Source: Belnapia arida
GTDB lineage: Bacteria > Pseudomonadota > Alphaproteobacteria > Acetobacterales > Acetobacteraceae
NCBI RefSeq assembly: GCF_016773205.1
Contig: NZ_JAETWB010000020.1
Location: forward strand, 19,781 to 83,780
Direction of reading: 5' to 3'
Length of the DNA: 64,000 bases
Numbering within the stretch: position 1 is the stretch's first letter; each line of letters opens with the position of its first letter. Of the stretch, positions 9,495 to 19,211 are shown piece by piece. The translations under genes were made by a program, and so were the position numbers. A model generated the notes under the pieces. It was not told the origin of the DNA, ran no database searches, and was given only the letters and a program-made list of their open reading frames with translations.

Positions 9495-9779
9495 CTACCC
9501 CTTTGATTCGGCTTCTTCCGGCGTCAGCAGGCGGAGGGAGAGGGCATGCATGCCGCCCTGGAACTCGGCCTCCAGCGCGGCATGGACGGCGCGCGAGCGG
9601 GCCAGGCGCCCCATGCCGGCGAAGCGGTCGCTGACCACCAGCAGGCTGTAATGCGTCTCGCCGCCGGGGCGGGCGCCGGAATGGCCGGCATGGCGGTGGC
9701 TGTCGTCCTCGACCGTGATCGAGGCGCCGGGGAAGGCGGCGGCGAGGCTGGCCTCGATACGGCTGGCGCGGGTCTGCAT
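9495..9779 (-). CDS. bolA: BolA family protein
   Basis: This 94-residue BolA-fold protein of the KH-like class partners monothiol glutaredoxins in iron-sulfur handling. Diagnostic parts are DDSHRHAGHSGA (the conserved His region), THYSLLVVSDRFAG, and SRAVHAALEAEFQGGMHALSL near the C-terminus. The start is ATG 9779 (MQTRASRIEASL); the upstream in-frame ATG at 9863 would run into the divergent J-protein promoter. It is divergent from the J-domain gene, an arrangement known from other alphaproteobacteria. Confidence 0.92.
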   Translation of the reverse strand: MQTRASRIEASLAAAFPGASITVEDDSHRHAGHSGARPGGETHYSLLVVSDRFAGMGRLARSRAVHAALEAEFQGGMHALSLRLLTPEEAESKG

Positions 9780-9865
9780 TGGCGGGTTCTCACCCCTTTC
9801 GCCCGATCGGGCAAGCGGGGCCGCCTCGGCTTGCAGACCCGGGGGTGGGCGCCCATAAATCACCG

Positions 9866-10471
9866 ATGCCCCCCCGACGTGGTGCCAAGCCCGAGCCCCT
9901 GAGCCCGCCCCGCCCCTGCGAGATGCCGGGATGCGAGGCGCAAGCCGAGTACCGGGCGCCGAAATCCCGCACGACCCTCAACGAGTACCGCTGGTTCTGC
10001 CTGCCGCATATCCGGGAGTACAATGCCTCCTGGGACTATTACAAAGGCATGGGCCCGAACGAGATCGAGGCCAATCTCCGCCACGATACCGCCTGGCAGC
10101 GGCCGACCTGGCCGCTCGGCAGGCTCGGCGGCAGCCAGCGCATCAGCGCCGAGTTCCTGCGCGATCCGCTCGGCCTGCTCTATGCGACGCCGCTGCATGC
10201 CAAGCGGACGAAACAGCCCGAAAGGCCGCAGGCGCCGCCCGAACTACGGGCCGCGCTCGACGTTCTGGGCCTCGAGTGGCCGCTGGACCAGCCGACCTTG
10301 CGCGCCCGCTACCACGCGCTGGCCAAGCAGTTGCACCCGGATGCCAATGGCGGCGACCGCGGCGCGGAGGACCGTCTTAAGGATGTCAACCGTGCCTACA
10401 GCCTGCTGCGCCAGCGGGCCGGCTCGGGCGGCTTCCAGGCGGCGCCGGCCGAAGCGGGCGCTGCCCGATGA
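9866..10471 (+). CDS. J-domain (DnaJ-like) molecular chaperone protein
   Basis: This 201-residue protein has its J domain at the C-terminus. Residues about 130-195 contain YHALAKQLHPDANGGD with the HPD tripeptide needed to stimulate DnaK ATPase, then LKDVNRAYSLL. The N-terminal half has CEMPGCEAQAEYRAPKS and a Trp/Tyr-rich segment (NASWDYYKGMGPNEIE) typical of alphaproteobacterial J proteins encoded next to cobS. There is no Gly/Phe region or zinc domain, so it is not a canonical DnaJ. The start at 9866 lacks a strong ribosome-binding site. Confidence 0.88.
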   Translation: MPPRRGAKPEPLSPPRPCEMPGCEAQAEYRAPKSRTTLNEYRWFCLPHIREYNASWDYYKGMGPNEIEANLRHDTAWQRPTWPLGRLGGSQRISAEFLRDPLGLLYATPLHAKRTKQPERPQAPPELRAALDVLGLEWPLDQPTLRARYHALAKQLHPDANGGDRGAEDRLKDVNRAYSLLRQRAGSGGFQAAPAEAGAAR

Positions 10472-10555
10472 GCCGGCCCGCGGTTTTGAAATCGCCGGAA
10501 GCCGGGTAGCCTGCCGCCTTCCCCTGTCCTAGACTTTCCTCAAGAACCTGAGCGG

Positions 10556-11572
10556 ATGCCGATGAACAAGGTCGCCAACCTCGCCGAAATCCGTCCCACC
10601 TCGGCGATCGAAGCCCCGGACACCAGCGTGAGCGCGCGTGAGGCCTTCGGCCTCGACATCGACATGCAGGTGCCTGCCTTCTCACAACGCACCGAGCACG
10701 TGCCGGAGGTGGACGACACCTACCGCTTCGACCGCGAGACGACGCTCGCCATCGTCGCCGGCTTCGCCAACAACCGGCGGGTCATGATCCAGGGCTACCA
10801 CGGCACCGGCAAGTCGACCCATATCGAGCAGGTCGCGGCCCGGCTGAATTGGCCCTGCATCCGCGTCAACCTCGACAGCCACATCAGCCGCATCGACCTG
10901 ATCGGCAAGGACGCCATCGTCTTGAAGGACGGCAAGCAGGTGACGGAGTTCCGCGAGGGCATCCTGCCCTGGGCGCTCCAGCACCCCTGCGCGCTGGTCT
11001 TCGACGAGTACGACGCCGGCCGGCCGGACGTGATGTTCGTCATCCAGCGCGTGCTGGAGGTCGAGGGCAAGCTGACGCTGCTCGACCAGAACCGGGTGAT
11101 CCGGCCGAATCCTTATTTCCGCCTCTTCGCCACGGCGAACACGGTGGGCCTCGGCGACACGACCGGCCTCTATCACGGCACCCAGCAGATCAACCAGGGC
11201 CAGATGGACCGCTGGAACATCGTCGCCACGCTGAACTACCTGCCGCATGCGCAGGAGACGCAGATCGTGATGGCGAAGCTCGGCCTCGACGCTTCCGACG
11301 CCAAGATGAAGAAGCGCGTCGAGGCGATGGTGGCGCTCGCCGACCTCACCCGCGCCGGCTTCATCGCCGGGGACATCAGCACGGTGATGTCGCCGCGCAC
11401 GGTCATCACCTGGGCCGAGAACACCCGCATCTTCGGCGATGTCGGCTTCGCCTTCCGCCTCACCTTCCTCAACAAGTGCGACGAGGCGGAGCGCAGCACG
11501 GTGGCCGAGTACTACCAGCGCTGCTTCAACGAGGACCTGCCGAGCACGGGGCTGCTGAAGAAGGCGGGCTGA
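10556..11572 (+). CDS. cobS: Aerobic cobaltochelatase subunit CobS (AAA+ ATPase)
   Basis: CobS is the AAA+ motor that, with CobT and CobN, inserts cobalt into hydrogenobyrinic acid a,c-diamide in the aerobic cobalamin pathway. The 338-residue protein has Walker [10 protein letters not shown] (near residue 82) and Walker [21 protein letters not shown] (near 145), plus the sensor region [12 protein letters not shown]. The length is normal. ATG 10562 (MNKVANL) is an alternative start two codons in. cobN is not in the window. cobT follows after a 215-base gap that holds an inverted-repeat element. Confidence 0.96.
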   Translation: MPMNKVANLAEIRPTSAIEAPDTSVSAREAFGLDIDMQVPAFSQRTEHVPEVDDTYRFDRETTLAIVAGFANNRRVMIQGYHGTGKSTHIEQVAARLNWPCIRVNLDSHISRIDLIGKDAIVLKDGKQVTEFREGILPWALQHPCALVFDEYDAGRPDVMFVIQRVLEVEGKLTLLDQNRVIRPNPYFRLFATANTVGLGDTTGLYHGTQQINQGQMDRWNIVATLNYLPHAQETQIVMAKLGLDASDAKMKKRVEAMVALADLTRAGFIAGDISTVMSPRTVITWAENTRIFGDVGFAFRLTFLNKCDEAERSTVAEYYQRCFNEDLPSTGLLKKAG

Positions 11573-11592
11573 GCCCCGCCCTCTCAGCGACC

Positions 11593-11754
11593 AGGGCGTG
11601 TCCGCGAAGGGACCGGCGATGGATCGGCGAGGGATTTTTCGGCAGGGCCAGGAAGCGGACGCAGCCGATGCCGGTTGCATCGGCAAGTCCGGTGACGCCG
11701 CCATGACGGAAAAGACCCGCCGAGACGCGCCGCAGCCCTTTGCGGACACGCCCT
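11593..11754. repeat. 162-base element with 19-base imperfect terminal inverted repeats (MITE-like) between cobS and cobT
   Basis: The left arm AGGGCGTGTCCGCGAAGGG (11593-11611) and the right arm CCCTTTGCGGACACGCCCT (11736-11754) are complementary at 18 of 19 positions. The interior holds a second hairpin near 11670, GCCGATGC-CGGTT-GCATCGGC. No open reading frame of note lies inside. Size, terminal inverted repeats and lack of coding capacity fit a miniature inverted-repeat element or another dispersed palindromic repeat. No clear target duplication is visible at the ends. It splits what is usually a tight cobS-cobT pair. Confidence 0.6.
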
Positions 11755-11787
11755 GAAGGCCGGGGACTGAAGCGGAAGCGATAGAAC

Positions 11788-13656
11788 ATGTCGAAACAGG
11801 ACCTGACCCGCCAGGAAGAGTTCAAGCGCGCCACGGCCGGGACGCTGCGCGCCATCGCCCATGCCAATGCGGAGGTCCAGGTGGCCTTCCAGCCGGGGCC
11901 GGGCGGCGTCGCGGGCAAGCGCGTGCGGTTGCCGCTGCCGACCCGTGCCCTGCCGCCCGCCGAGATGGCGAAGCTGCGTGGCGCGGCGGATGCCGCGGCG
12001 CTCAAGATCCGCCACCACTCGGAGGCCGTGCATGCCTCGCGGGTGCCGCAGCGCCGCGAGGCCCGTGAGGTCTACGACGCGCTTGAGGATGTCCGCGTCG
12101 AGGCCGTCGGCAGCAAGCACATGTCCGGCGTCGCCGCCAACCTCCGGGCGCGGCTGAACGACCTTTGCGAGACAGAGGGCTACGACCGGATGACCCGGAA
12201 GGACCAGCTGCCGCTGCCGGCGGCGCTGTCCCTCCTGGCCCGCGAGCGCATCTCGGGCGAGCCGGCGCCGCAGGCCGCGCATCGCGTCCTCGACCTCTGG
12301 CGCGACAGCCTCGGCGAGGGTGCCGACGCCGCGCTCAAGGAGATGGCCCGCGCGACGGACGACCAGGATGCCTTCGCCCGCGCCGCCCGCAAGCTGCTGA
12401 CCGCCCTCGACCTGGCCGAGGCCGAGGTGGAGAGCGAGGCGGAGGAGCAGGAGGACGGCGAGGAGAGCGGCGAGCAGTCCAGCCAGCAGGACCAGTCCGG
12501 CGAGGGCGAGGCGCAGTCGCAGGACCAGGAGAGCATGCTCGGCGCCCAGCCCGAGACCATGCAGGGCGAGGCGGCCGAGGAGGAGGCGCAGGAGACCGAG
12601 GACGAAGGCGCCGCCGCCGAGGGCGACGACAAGCCTGGCGGGCCGCAGCAGCGCCGCGAGGTGCCGCAGACCGACGACGCCAGCCGCTACCACCCCTTCA
12701 CCACCAATTTCGACGAGACCACCGACGCTGACGAGCTCTGCGACCCGGAGGAGCTGGGGCGCCTGCGCCAGCAGCTCGACCAGCAGCTCAGCCACCTGCA
12801 GGGCGTCGTCTCCAAGCTCGCCAACCGCCTGCAGCGCCGCCTGCTGGCGCAGCAGCAGCGGGCCTGGGAATTCGACCTCGAGGAGGGCCAGCTCGACGCG
12901 GCGCGGCTCGCCCGCATCGTCGCCAACCCGATGCTCTCGCTCTCCTACAAGCGCGAGCGCGAGGCGGATTTCCGCGACACCGTCGTCTCCCTGCTGATCG
13001 ACAACTCCGGTTCCATGCGCGGCCGGCCGATCACGGTTGCCGCCATGTGCTCCGACATCCTGGCCCGGACGCTGGAGCGCTGCGCGGTCAAGACCGAGAT
13101 CCTCGGCTTCACCACCCGCGCCTGGAAGGGCGGCCAATCCCGCGAGCGCTGGGTGCAGGAGGGCAAGCCGCGCAACCCCGGCCGGCTGAATGACCTGCGG
13201 CACGTCATCTACAAGGCCGCCGATGCCCCCTGGCGGCGGGCGCGGAAGAATCTTGGACTGATGCTCCGCGAGGGGCTGCTCAAGGAAAACATCGACGGCG
13301 AGGCGCTGGAATGGGCCTACAAGCGCCTGCGCGTCCGGCCGGAGCACCGGCGCATCCTCATGGTCATCTCGGACGGGGCGCCGGTGGATGACAGCACGCT
13401 CTCGGTCAATCCCGGCAACTACCTGGAGCGGCACCTGCGCAAGGTGATCGGCGACATCGAGGGCCGCGGCGATGTGGAGCTGATCGCCATCGGCATCGGC
13501 CATGACGTGACGCGCTACTACCGCCGGGCGGTGACCATCGTCGATGCCGAGGAGCTGGGCGGCACCATGATGAAGAAGCTGGCCGAGCTCTTCGACGAGG
13601 ATGCGGCGGAGGCCTGGCAGCGGGCCTCGGCGGAGCGCTCCGCCGTTCTTGTGTGA
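11788..13656 (+). CDS. cobT: Aerobic cobaltochelatase subunit CobT
   Basis: CobT forms a ring complex with CobS and recruits CobN for cobalt insertion. The 622-residue protein has three parts: an N-terminal domain (residues 1-205), a strongly acidic Glu/Gln-rich linker (about 210-290), and a C-terminal von Willebrand A domain with the MIDAS motif [11 protein letters not shown] near residue 405 and [17 protein letters not shown] further on. This architecture is specific to CobT. A start at 11788 ([15 protein letters not shown]) follows a GAAGCG-type site. It probably shares a transcript with cobS unless the intervening element terminates. Confidence 0.96.
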   Translation: MSKQDLTRQEEFKRATAGTLRAIAHANAEVQVAFQPGPGGVAGKRVRLPLPTRALPPAEMAKLRGAADAAALKIRHHSEAVHASRVPQRREAREVYDALEDVRVEAVGSKHMSGVAANLRARLNDLCETEGYDRMTRKDQLPLPAALSLLARERISGEPAPQAAHRVLDLWRDSLGEGADAALKEMARATDDQDAFARAARKLLTALDLAEAEVESEAEEQEDGEESGEQSSQQDQSGEGEAQSQDQESMLGAQPETMQGEAAEEEAQETEDEGAAAEGDDKPGGPQQRREVPQTDDASRYHPFTTNFDETTDADELCDPEELGRLRQQLDQQLSHLQGVVSKLANRLQRRLLAQQQRAWEFDLEEGQLDAARLARIVANPMLSLSYKREREADFRDTVVSLLIDNSGSMRGRPITVAAMCSDILARTLERCAVKTEILGFTTRAWKGGQSRERWVQEGKPRNPGRLNDLRHVIYKAADAPWRRARKNLGLMLREGLLKENIDGEALEWAYKRLRVRPEHRRILMVISDGAPVDDSTLSVNPGNYLERHLRKVIGDIEGRGDVELIAIGIGHDVTRYYRRAVTIVDAEELGGTMMKKLAELFDEDAAEAWQRASAERSAVLV

Positions 13657-13710
13657 CAACGGCCGGGGTTTCGGACTATCTCCAGGCGCTCCCTGAGGAT
13701 CCGAACCCCC

Positions 13711-14667
13711 ATGCCCCCGCGGGCTCCGCACCGCCTTTCCCGTCGCACGCTGCTGGCGGCGCTGGCCCTCGCCGGCTGCTCCAGCGGTGGCGCGCAATCC
13801 GTGTCGCGGCCTCTGGCGCTCGACCCGCTGCCGCCCGGCAGCCGCTTCGAAGCGCTCGGGGCCTTGCAGCTCAGCGACGAGGTACTGGGCTTCGGTGGGC
13901 TGTCGGCGCTGCATATCGACGACGAGCTGCGGCTGACCGCCATCAGCGACCTTGGTCATTGGGTGACGGCTCGGCTGGTGCTGCGCGAGGGGCGGCCGCA
14001 GGATCTGGCCGAGCTGCGGACCGGGCCGCTGCGCGATGGCAGCGGGGTGCCCTTGCGGCGGGGCTATGGCGGGGATGCCGAGTCCCTCGCCCGGCTGCCG
14101 GATGGGGGCTGGCTGATCGGCTTCGAGCGGTGGCAGCGCATCAGGCGCTACCGGGAGATCGACGGGCCGGGCGAGTATGTCGAGGCGCCGCCGGGGCTGG
14201 AATTCGCGCCCCGGAACGGCGGGCTGGAATCGCTGACCGTGCTCCGTGACGGGCGGTGGCTGGCGATCGCCGAGAAATTCCACCCCCGCAGGGACGAGAC
14301 GCTGCGGCGCGGCTGGATCGGCGGGCCAGGGAATTGGCGGCGGATCGCCTACCGGCCGGAGGATGGGTTCGACCCGGCGGATGTGACGGCACTGCCGGAG
14401 GGCGGGGCGCTGGTGCTGGAGCGGAGCTTCTCCATCTTCGGCGGCTTCGGCGGGCGGGTGGTGCGGCTCTCGGCCGCGCAGCTGGAGGCCGGCGTGCTGG
14501 AGGGGGAGGAGGTCCTCCGCCTGGAGGCGCCGCTTCCGCGGGACAATTTCGAGGGGATCACCGTCTTCCGCGCCGGCGGGCGGACGCTGGTGGCGCTCGT
14601 CTCCGACGACAACGAGAACATGCTGCAACGGACGCTGCTGCTGGTCTTCGCCGTGCTGGACGAGTGA
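13711..14667 (+). CDS. Phytase-like domain (esterase-like) lipoprotein
   Basis: This 318-residue protein has the signal sequence SRRTLLAALALAGCSSGG. It combines a twin-Arg start with a lipobox LAGC, so it is probably a lipoprotein of the periplasmic face. The mature part is a beta-propeller of the phytase-like family: FGGLSALHIDDELRLTAISD at the start, then GDAESLARLPDGGWLIGFE, NGGLESLTVLRDGRWLAIAE and NFEGITVFRAGG. The Glu-centred blades (AESL, LESL, FEGI) mark this group. Enzymatic activity in the family is mostly unproven. It lies 54 bases after cobT and converges with the flavoprotein gene. Confidence 0.8.
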   Translation: MPPRAPHRLSRRTLLAALALAGCSSGGAQSVSRPLALDPLPPGSRFEALGALQLSDEVLGFGGLSALHIDDELRLTAISDLGHWVTARLVLREGRPQDLAELRTGPLRDGSGVPLRRGYGGDAESLARLPDGGWLIGFERWQRIRRYREIDGPGEYVEAPPGLEFAPRNGGLESLTVLRDGRWLAIAEKFHPRRDETLRRGWIGGPGNWRRIAYRPEDGFDPADVTALPEGGALVLERSFSIFGGFGGRVVRLSAAQLEAGVLEGEEVLRLEAPLPRDNFEGITVFRAGGRTLVALVSDDNENMLQRTLLLVFAVLDE

Positions 14668-14670
14668 GGC

Positions 14671-15861
14671 TCATCCGCCGAGGTGGCGGAGGATGCCGCG
14701 TGCCGCCGCCACGCCCGTGCTGAAGCAGGCCTGGAGCAGGTAGCCGCCGGTCGGCGCCTCCCAGTCCAGCATCTCGCCGGCAAGGAAGGTGCCGGGGCGG
14801 GAGCGGAGCATGAGATGCTCGTCCACCGCCTCCCACCGCAATCCGCCGGCGGTGGAGATGGCGCGCTCGATAGGGGCGGTGCCGATCAGGCGGAGGGGCA
14901 GCGCCTTCACCAGGCGGGAGAGCGGCTGGGTGGCGCCGGCATGCAGCGCCTCCTGCACCAGGCCGATGGCGATGGGCGGGAGGCCGGCGCGGCGGAGGTG
15001 GTTCGAGAACGAGAGGCCCCCGCGGGGGCCGTCGAGGCGGGCAGCCAGGATCTCGGGCGGATCGTCGGGGCGGAGGTCGAGGGATGGGGTGGCATGGCCT
15101 TCGGCGATGATGGCCTCGCGCAGGGCGGCGGAGAGGGCGTAGAGGGCGCCGCCTTCGAGGCCGGCCGCCGTCACCAGCGCCTCTCCCCTCACCCGCTCGC
15201 CGCGGAACTCGAGGGCGACGCGCTTCAGCGGCTGGCCCTCGAAGCGGCGGCGGAAGATGTCCGACCAGAGGCAAAGGAAGCCGCAATTGGCGGGGCGGAG
15301 GGGGGCGACCTCACCCGGGAAGAAGCGTGTCCAGGCGCCGTCGGAGCCGAGGCGGGGCCAGGAAGCGCCGCCGAGGGCGAGCAACGTCGCCGCCGGGCGG
15401 AGCGCCAGCGGACCGTCGGGGCTGGCGAGGTGGAGGGCGCCGGCCTCGTCCCAACCCTCCCAGCGGTGGCGGGGGCGGAGGGTGACCCCCTGCCCGGCCA
15501 GCCGGGCCAGCCAGGCGCGCAACAGGGGCGAGGCCTTCAGTGCGCGGGGGAAGATGCGGCCGCTGCTGCCGATGAAGACGGGCTGGCCCAAGGCTTCGGC
15601 CCATGCCGTCAGCGCCGCGGGTGGAAAGGCGCTTAGGGCGGGTTCGAGCCGCGCACGGGCGGGGCCATAGCGGGTGACGAACCGCTCCAGCGGCTCCGAA
15701 TGCGTCAGGTTCAGCCCGCCCCCGCCGGCGATCAGCAACTTGCGGCCGGGGCTCGGCATGCGGTCGAAGACGGTGACGGGCACTCCGGCCGCAGCGAGCG
15801 TCTCGGCCGCCATCAGCCCGGCCGGGCCGGCGCCGATGACGGCGACTTCACTGGGGTTCAT
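14671..15861 (-). CDS. FAD-dependent flavoprotein of the HI0933/TIGR03862 family
   Basis: This is a 396-residue oxidoreductase-like flavoprotein. The N-terminal dinucleotide fold is VIGAGPAGLMAAETLA (residues 6-21), followed by GRKLLIAGGGGLNLTHSE, the HI0933-family hallmark. The C-terminus has the second FAD contact, GTFLAGEMLDWEAPTGGYLLQACFS in outline. The substrate is unknown for the family. I chose ATG 15861 because the flavin fold begins immediately after it; an in-frame ATG at 15927 would run through the promoter of the divergent gene. Confidence 0.88.
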   Translation of the reverse strand: MNPSEVAVIGAGPAGLMAAETLAAAGVPVTVFDRMPSPGRKLLIAGGGGLNLTHSEPLERFVTRYGPARARLEPALSAFPPAALTAWAEALGQPVFIGSSGRIFPRALKASPLLRAWLARLAGQGVTLRPRHRWEGWDEAGALHLASPDGPLALRPAATLLALGGASWPRLGSDGAWTRFFPGEVAPLRPANCGFLCLWSDIFRRRFEGQPLKRVALEFRGERVRGEALVTAAGLEGGALYALSAALREAIIAEGHATPSLDLRPDDPPEILAARLDGPRGGLSFSNHLRRAGLPPIAIGLVQEALHAGATQPLSRLVKALPLRLIGTAPIERAISTAGGLRWEAVDEHLMLRSRPGTFLAGEMLDWEAPTGGYLLQACFSTGVAAARGILRHLGG

Positions 15862-15891
15862 ACCGGCTTGTAACGCCATGGGGATGGCCGG

Positions 15892-15916
15892 TGAACCCGC
15901 GGCGGCGAGCGCCGTT
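15892..15916 (+). promoter_or_regulatory. Candidate EcfG-type (general stress sigma) promoter upstream of DUF883-like gene
   Basis: TGAAC (15892-15896), 16 bases, then CGTT (15913-15916). The alphaproteobacterial EcfG consensus is GGAAC-N16/17-CGTT, so there is one mismatch in the -35. The predicted start point lies about 25 bases before the ATG at 15946, and a GGAGAG site stands just before that codon. Two other candidates with the same layout precede the SRPBCC gene and DUF3309. Confidence 0.4.
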
Positions 15917-15945
15917 AGAGGGCGCAACCGAAATGGAGAGATCCG

Positions 15946-16338
15946 ATGGTCGATGGTTTCCTGTCCAGCCTCCGTTCCCGTGCCGATGACGCGCGCGACG
16001 ACGCCGAACGCTATGGCCGCCGCGCGTCCAGCAGCCTGCGCGGCACCGGCGAGCGCCTCCGCGATGTCGGCGGGTCGCTCCGCGACAGGGGCGACGACGC
16101 CCGCGGCGAGCTGTCCCGCCTCTGGGGCCAGCTTGAAGACCTCGTCGAGCGGCGCCTCGGCCCGGCGGCGAGCGATGTCGCCAACCGCGCCGGCTACTAC
16201 GCCCGCGACGGGCGCGATGCGGCTTATGACGTGGCCGACCAGCTCCGCGAAGTGACGCGGTCGCGGCCGCTGCTGGCGATCGGCGTCGCCGTGGCGGCGA
16301 CCTGGGCGATCAGCGCGATGCTGCGCAGTCGGCGGTAA
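15946..16338 (+). CDS. Small C-terminally membrane-anchored helical protein (DUF883/ElaB-YqjD-like)
   Basis: This 130-residue protein is made mostly of charged amphipathic helix with many Arg-Asp pairs ([34 protein letters not shown]). It ends in a single membrane segment [17 protein letters not shown] followed by LRSRR. That plan, long helix plus C-terminal anchor, is the one seen in ElaB/YqjD (DUF883) proteins, which associate with the inner membrane and are often stress-induced. Sequence identity to that family is weak by eye, so the assignment rests on architecture. A strong terminator hairpin follows. Confidence 0.65.
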   Translation: MVDGFLSSLRSRADDARDDAERYGRRASSSLRGTGERLRDVGGSLRDRGDDARGELSRLWGQLEDLVERRLGPAASDVANRAGYYARDGRDAAYDVADQLREVTRSRPLLAIGVAVAATWAISAMLRSRR

Positions 16339-16342
16339 GGCT

Positions 16343-16368
16343 CGAAGGGGGGCTCCGGCCCCCCTTCG
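16343..16368 (+). terminator. Rho-independent terminator after the DUF883-like gene
   Basis: A perfect 11-base stem, CGAAGGGGGGC (16343-16353) with GCCCCCCTTCG (16358-16368), has the tetraloop TCCG and is followed by TTGCAGGTTTTT. It starts five bases after the stop at 16338 and separates this gene from uvrB. Confidence 0.85.
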
Positions 16369-16420
16369 TTGCAGGTTTTTCGCTGGATTCAGCCGCCGCG
16401 AAGTCCAATTTAAGGGGGCG

Positions 16421-18634
16421 ATGAACCAGATCCTCCCGCCCGTTATGTTCTACCCGCCGAAGCGGCCCGCCCCGCCGCCGGAGCGGCGGCTGAAGGTCGT
16501 CTCCCCCTTCGAGCCCAACGGCGACCAGCCGGAGGCCATCAAGCAGCTCACCGCCGGTCTTAAGGCCGGGGAGCGGGACCAGGTGCTGCTCGGCGTCACC
16601 GGCTCGGGCAAGACCTTCACCATGGCGAAGGTGATCGAGCAGCTGCAGCGGCCGACGCTGATCCTCGCGCCGAACAAGACGCTTGCCGCCCAGCTCTACG
16701 GGGAGATGAAGAGCTTCTTCCCGGAGAACGCGGTCGAGTACTTCGTCTCCTACTACGACTACTACCAGCCCGAGGCCTATGTGCCGCGGACGGACACCTA
16801 CATAGAAAAAGACGCGCAGATCAACGAGCAGATCGACCGCATGCGCCATTCCGCCACCCAGTCCCTGCTGGAGCGGAACGACGTGGTGATCGTCGCCTCC
16901 GTCTCCTGCATCTACGGCATCGGCTCGGTCGAGACCTATTCGCGGATGGTGGTGAAGCTCGAGCTCGGCGGGCGGATCGAGCGCGACGTGCTCGTCAAGG
17001 GGCTGGTCGAGCAGCAGTACCGGCGGAACGACGCCTTCTTCGCGCGGGGGACTTTCCGCATCCGCGGCGAGACGGTGGATATCTGGCCCTCCCACCTCGA
17101 GGACCGCGCCTGGCGCATCAACCTCTTCGGCGACGAGATCGACGGGCTGAAAGAATTCGACCCGCTGACCGGCGAGATCACGGCGGAGATGGAGCGCGTC
17201 CACATCTACGCCAACAGCCACTACGTCACGCCGCGGCCGACGCTGCAGCAGGCGATCATCTCCATCAAGGCGGAGCTGAAGCAGCGGCTGGCGGAGCTGC
17301 ATGCGGAGGGGCGGCTGCTGGAGGCGCAGCGGCTGGAGCAGCGCACGCAGTTCGACATCGAGATGCTGGAGACCACCGGCTCCTGCAAGGGCATTGAGAA
17401 CTACAGCCGCTACCTGACCGGGCGCCGGCCGGGCGAGCCGCCGCCGACGCTCTTCGAGTACCTGCCCGAGAATGCCCTGCTGGTCGTCGATGAGAGCCAC
17501 GTGACCGTCGGCCAGCTCGGCGGCATGTACCGGGGCGACTTCGCGCGGAAGAGCGTGCTGAACGAGTTCGGCTTCCGCCTGCCCTCCTGCATGGACAACC
17601 GGCCGCTGAAATTCGAGGAGTGGGAGACCTATAGGCCCGAGACCGTCTTCGTCAGCGCGACGCCCGGGCCGTGGGAGATGGAGCGGACGGGCGGCGTCTT
17701 CGCCGAGCAGGTCATCCGGCCGACCGGGCTGATCGACCCGGTGACGGAGATCCGCCCGGTTGAGGGGCAGGTGGACGACCTGCTCGCCGAATGCCGCGAC
17801 CAGATCGTCAAGGGCGGCCGCGTGCTGGTGACGACGCTCACCAAGCGCATGGCGGAGGACCTGACCGACTACATGACCGAGGCGGGCATCAAGGTCCGCT
17901 ACCTGCACTCGGATGTCGACACGCTGGAGCGGATCGAGATCATCCGCGACCTCAGGCGCGGCGTCTTCGACGTGCTGGTCGGGATCAACCTGCTGCGCGA
18001 GGGGCTCGACATCCCCGAATGCACGCTGGTCGCCATCCTCGATGCCGACAAGGAGGGCTTCCTGCGCTCCGCCACCTCGCTGATCCAGACCATCGGCCGC
18101 GCCGCGCGCAATGCCGAGGGGCGGGTGGTGCTCTATGCCGACCGAATGACCGACAGCCTCAGGAAGGCGCTGGAGGAGACCGAGCGGCGCCGCACCAAGC
18201 AGATGGCCTGGAATGCCGAGCACGGCATCACGCCGACGACCATCAAGCGGCAGATCGCCGATGTCATGCAGTCGGTCTACGAGCAGGACTACGTGACGGT
18301 CGAGGCGGTGGAGGGCGATGCCTCCGCGCAGTTCATCGGCAGCAACCTGCGGGCCACCATCGCCGACCTGGAGAAGCGGATGCGGGCGGCGGCGGCCGAC
18401 CTGGAGTTCGAGGAGGCGGCCCGGCTGCGCGACGAGATCAAGCGCATGGAGGCGCTCGATCTCGGGCTGGAGCCGAACCTCGCCGGGCGCAGCCTGCAGG
18501 AGAGCGCGCCGAAGGCGCCGGCCAAGGGCCCAGGCCGGCCCAAGGCCGACTGGAAGCCGAAGCCGCTTGGCCCCGGCGGCGGCGGCTACGACCCGGAGAA
18601 GCGGCGGGGCGGGCGGAAGCGCGCCCGCGCCTGA
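16421..18634 (+). CDS. uvrB: Excinuclease ABC subunit UvrB
   Basis: UvrB is the damage-verifying helicase of nucleotide excision repair; it receives the lesion from UvrA and recruits UvrC. The 737-residue protein has Walker [14 protein letters not shown] (near residue 60), the beta-hairpin region [20 protein letters not shown], the DESH box in [13 protein letters not shown], helicase motifs ([26 protein letters not shown]) and a C-terminal UVR coiled coil ([20 protein letters not shown]). A basic Pro/Gly/Lys tail of about 45 residues extends the C-terminus, common in alphaproteobacteria. The start at 16421 follows AAGGGGGCG. Confidence 0.97.
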   Translation: MNQILPPVMFYPPKRPAPPPERRLKVVSPFEPNGDQPEAIKQLTAGLKAGERDQVLLGVTGSGKTFTMAKVIEQLQRPTLILAPNKTLAAQLYGEMKSFFPENAVEYFVSYYDYYQPEAYVPRTDTYIEKDAQINEQIDRMRHSATQSLLERNDVVIVASVSCIYGIGSVETYSRMVVKLELGGRIERDVLVKGLVEQQYRRNDAFFARGTFRIRGETVDIWPSHLEDRAWRINLFGDEIDGLKEFDPLTGEITAEMERVHIYANSHYVTPRPTLQQAIISIKAELKQRLAELHAEGRLLEAQRLEQRTQFDIEMLETTGSCKGIENYSRYLTGRRPGEPPPTLFEYLPENALLVVDESHVTVGQLGGMYRGDFARKSVLNEFGFRLPSCMDNRPLKFEEWETYRPETVFVSATPGPWEMERTGGVFAEQVIRPTGLIDPVTEIRPVEGQVDDLLAECRDQIVKGGRVLVTTLTKRMAEDLTDYMTEAGIKVRYLHSDVDTLERIEIIRDLRRGVFDVLVGINLLREGLDIPECTLVAILDADKEGFLRSATSLIQTIGRAARNAEGRVVLYADRMTDSLRKALEETERRRTKQMAWNAEHGITPTTIKRQIADVMQSVYEQDYVTVEAVEGDASAQFIGSNLRATIADLEKRMRAAAADLEFEEAARLRDEIKRMEALDLGLEPNLAGRSLQESAPKAPAKGPGRPKADWKPKPLGPGGGGYDPEKRRGGRKRARA

Positions 18635-18640
18635 GGCCGG

Positions 18641-18666
18641 GGAACGGCCCTGCCCTGCCTGACGTT
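18641..18666 (+). promoter_or_regulatory. Candidate EcfG-type (general stress sigma) promoter upstream of the SRPBCC gene
   Basis: A perfect GGAAC (18641-18645), 17-base spacer and CGTT (18663-18666) match the alphaproteobacterial EcfG consensus. It begins 7 bases after the uvrB stop and ends about 30 bases before the ATG at 18696, which has the ribosome-binding site AGGAGGAAA. The position fits a dedicated promoter for the SRPBCC gene. Confidence 0.55.
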
Positions 18667-18695
18667 TTGCCAGGCACAGGCAGGAGGAAACCCAA

Positions 18696-19211
18696 ATGGG
18701 CGAGTTCACCGGCAGGATCAGGATCGACCGTCCCGCGGCGGAGGTCTTCGCCTTCCTCTCCGACCCGACCGCCATGCCGCGCTACCTCGAGACCGTGCAG
18801 CGCGTCGAGCAGCAGGGGCCGGGGCGCATCGCCATGGAGGGCGAGTCGCATGGGCACGCCTACCGCGACGAGGGCTGGATCCAGGTCGAGGCGGAGGCGC
18901 GGCGGATGCGCTGGGGCTCCGACAGTCTCAAGGACTACGGCGGGGAGATGGTGGTGACCGAGGCCGAGGGCGGGGCCGAGGTATCGATCCGCCTGAGCAT
19001 CGTGCCGGAGCCGAAGGTGGCCGAGCGGATGGAGCGGGAGTCGGGTGCCGTCGACCATGCCATGCGGATTGCGATGGAGCGGACCCTGGGCGCCATCAAG
19101 GCGGCTTGCGAGGGCGGTGGCGACCCGGCGCCGGATGGATCGCGCGGTGGCGATAACCTGCCGGACAGCCGGCCCTTCGGCAGCAGCGCGACCCTGAATC
19201 CCGACATCTAG
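18696..19211 (+). CDS. SRPBCC family protein (START-like lipid/ligand-binding fold)
   Basis: This 171-residue protein has the N-terminal strand and helix typical of polyketide cyclase/START-like proteins (TGRIRIDRPAAEVFAFLSDP, then MPRYLETVQRVEQ) and a long C-terminal helix (VDHAMRIAMERTLGAIKAACE). The last 30 residues are a disordered Gly/Pro/Ser tail. The fold makes a hydrophobic cavity; its ligand is unknown. The preceding gap holds a consensus EcfG-like promoter, suggesting stress induction. The stop overlaps the stop of the convergent response regulator by four bases. Confidence 0.78.
   Translation: MGEFTGRIRIDRPAAEVFAFLSDPTAMPRYLETVQRVEQQGPGRIAMEGESHGHAYRDEGWIQVEAEARRMRWGSDSLKDYGGEMVVTEAEGGAEVSIRLSIVPEPKVAERMERESGAVDHAMRIAMERTLGAIKAACEGGGDPAPDGSRGGDNLPDSRPFGSSATLNPDI

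Noticed and set aside
11584..14628. Minus-strand open frame of 1014 codons opposite cobT and the phytase-like gene
   Set aside because: Antisense shadow of CobT, whose motifs are unmistakable; no start signal and no recognisable product.
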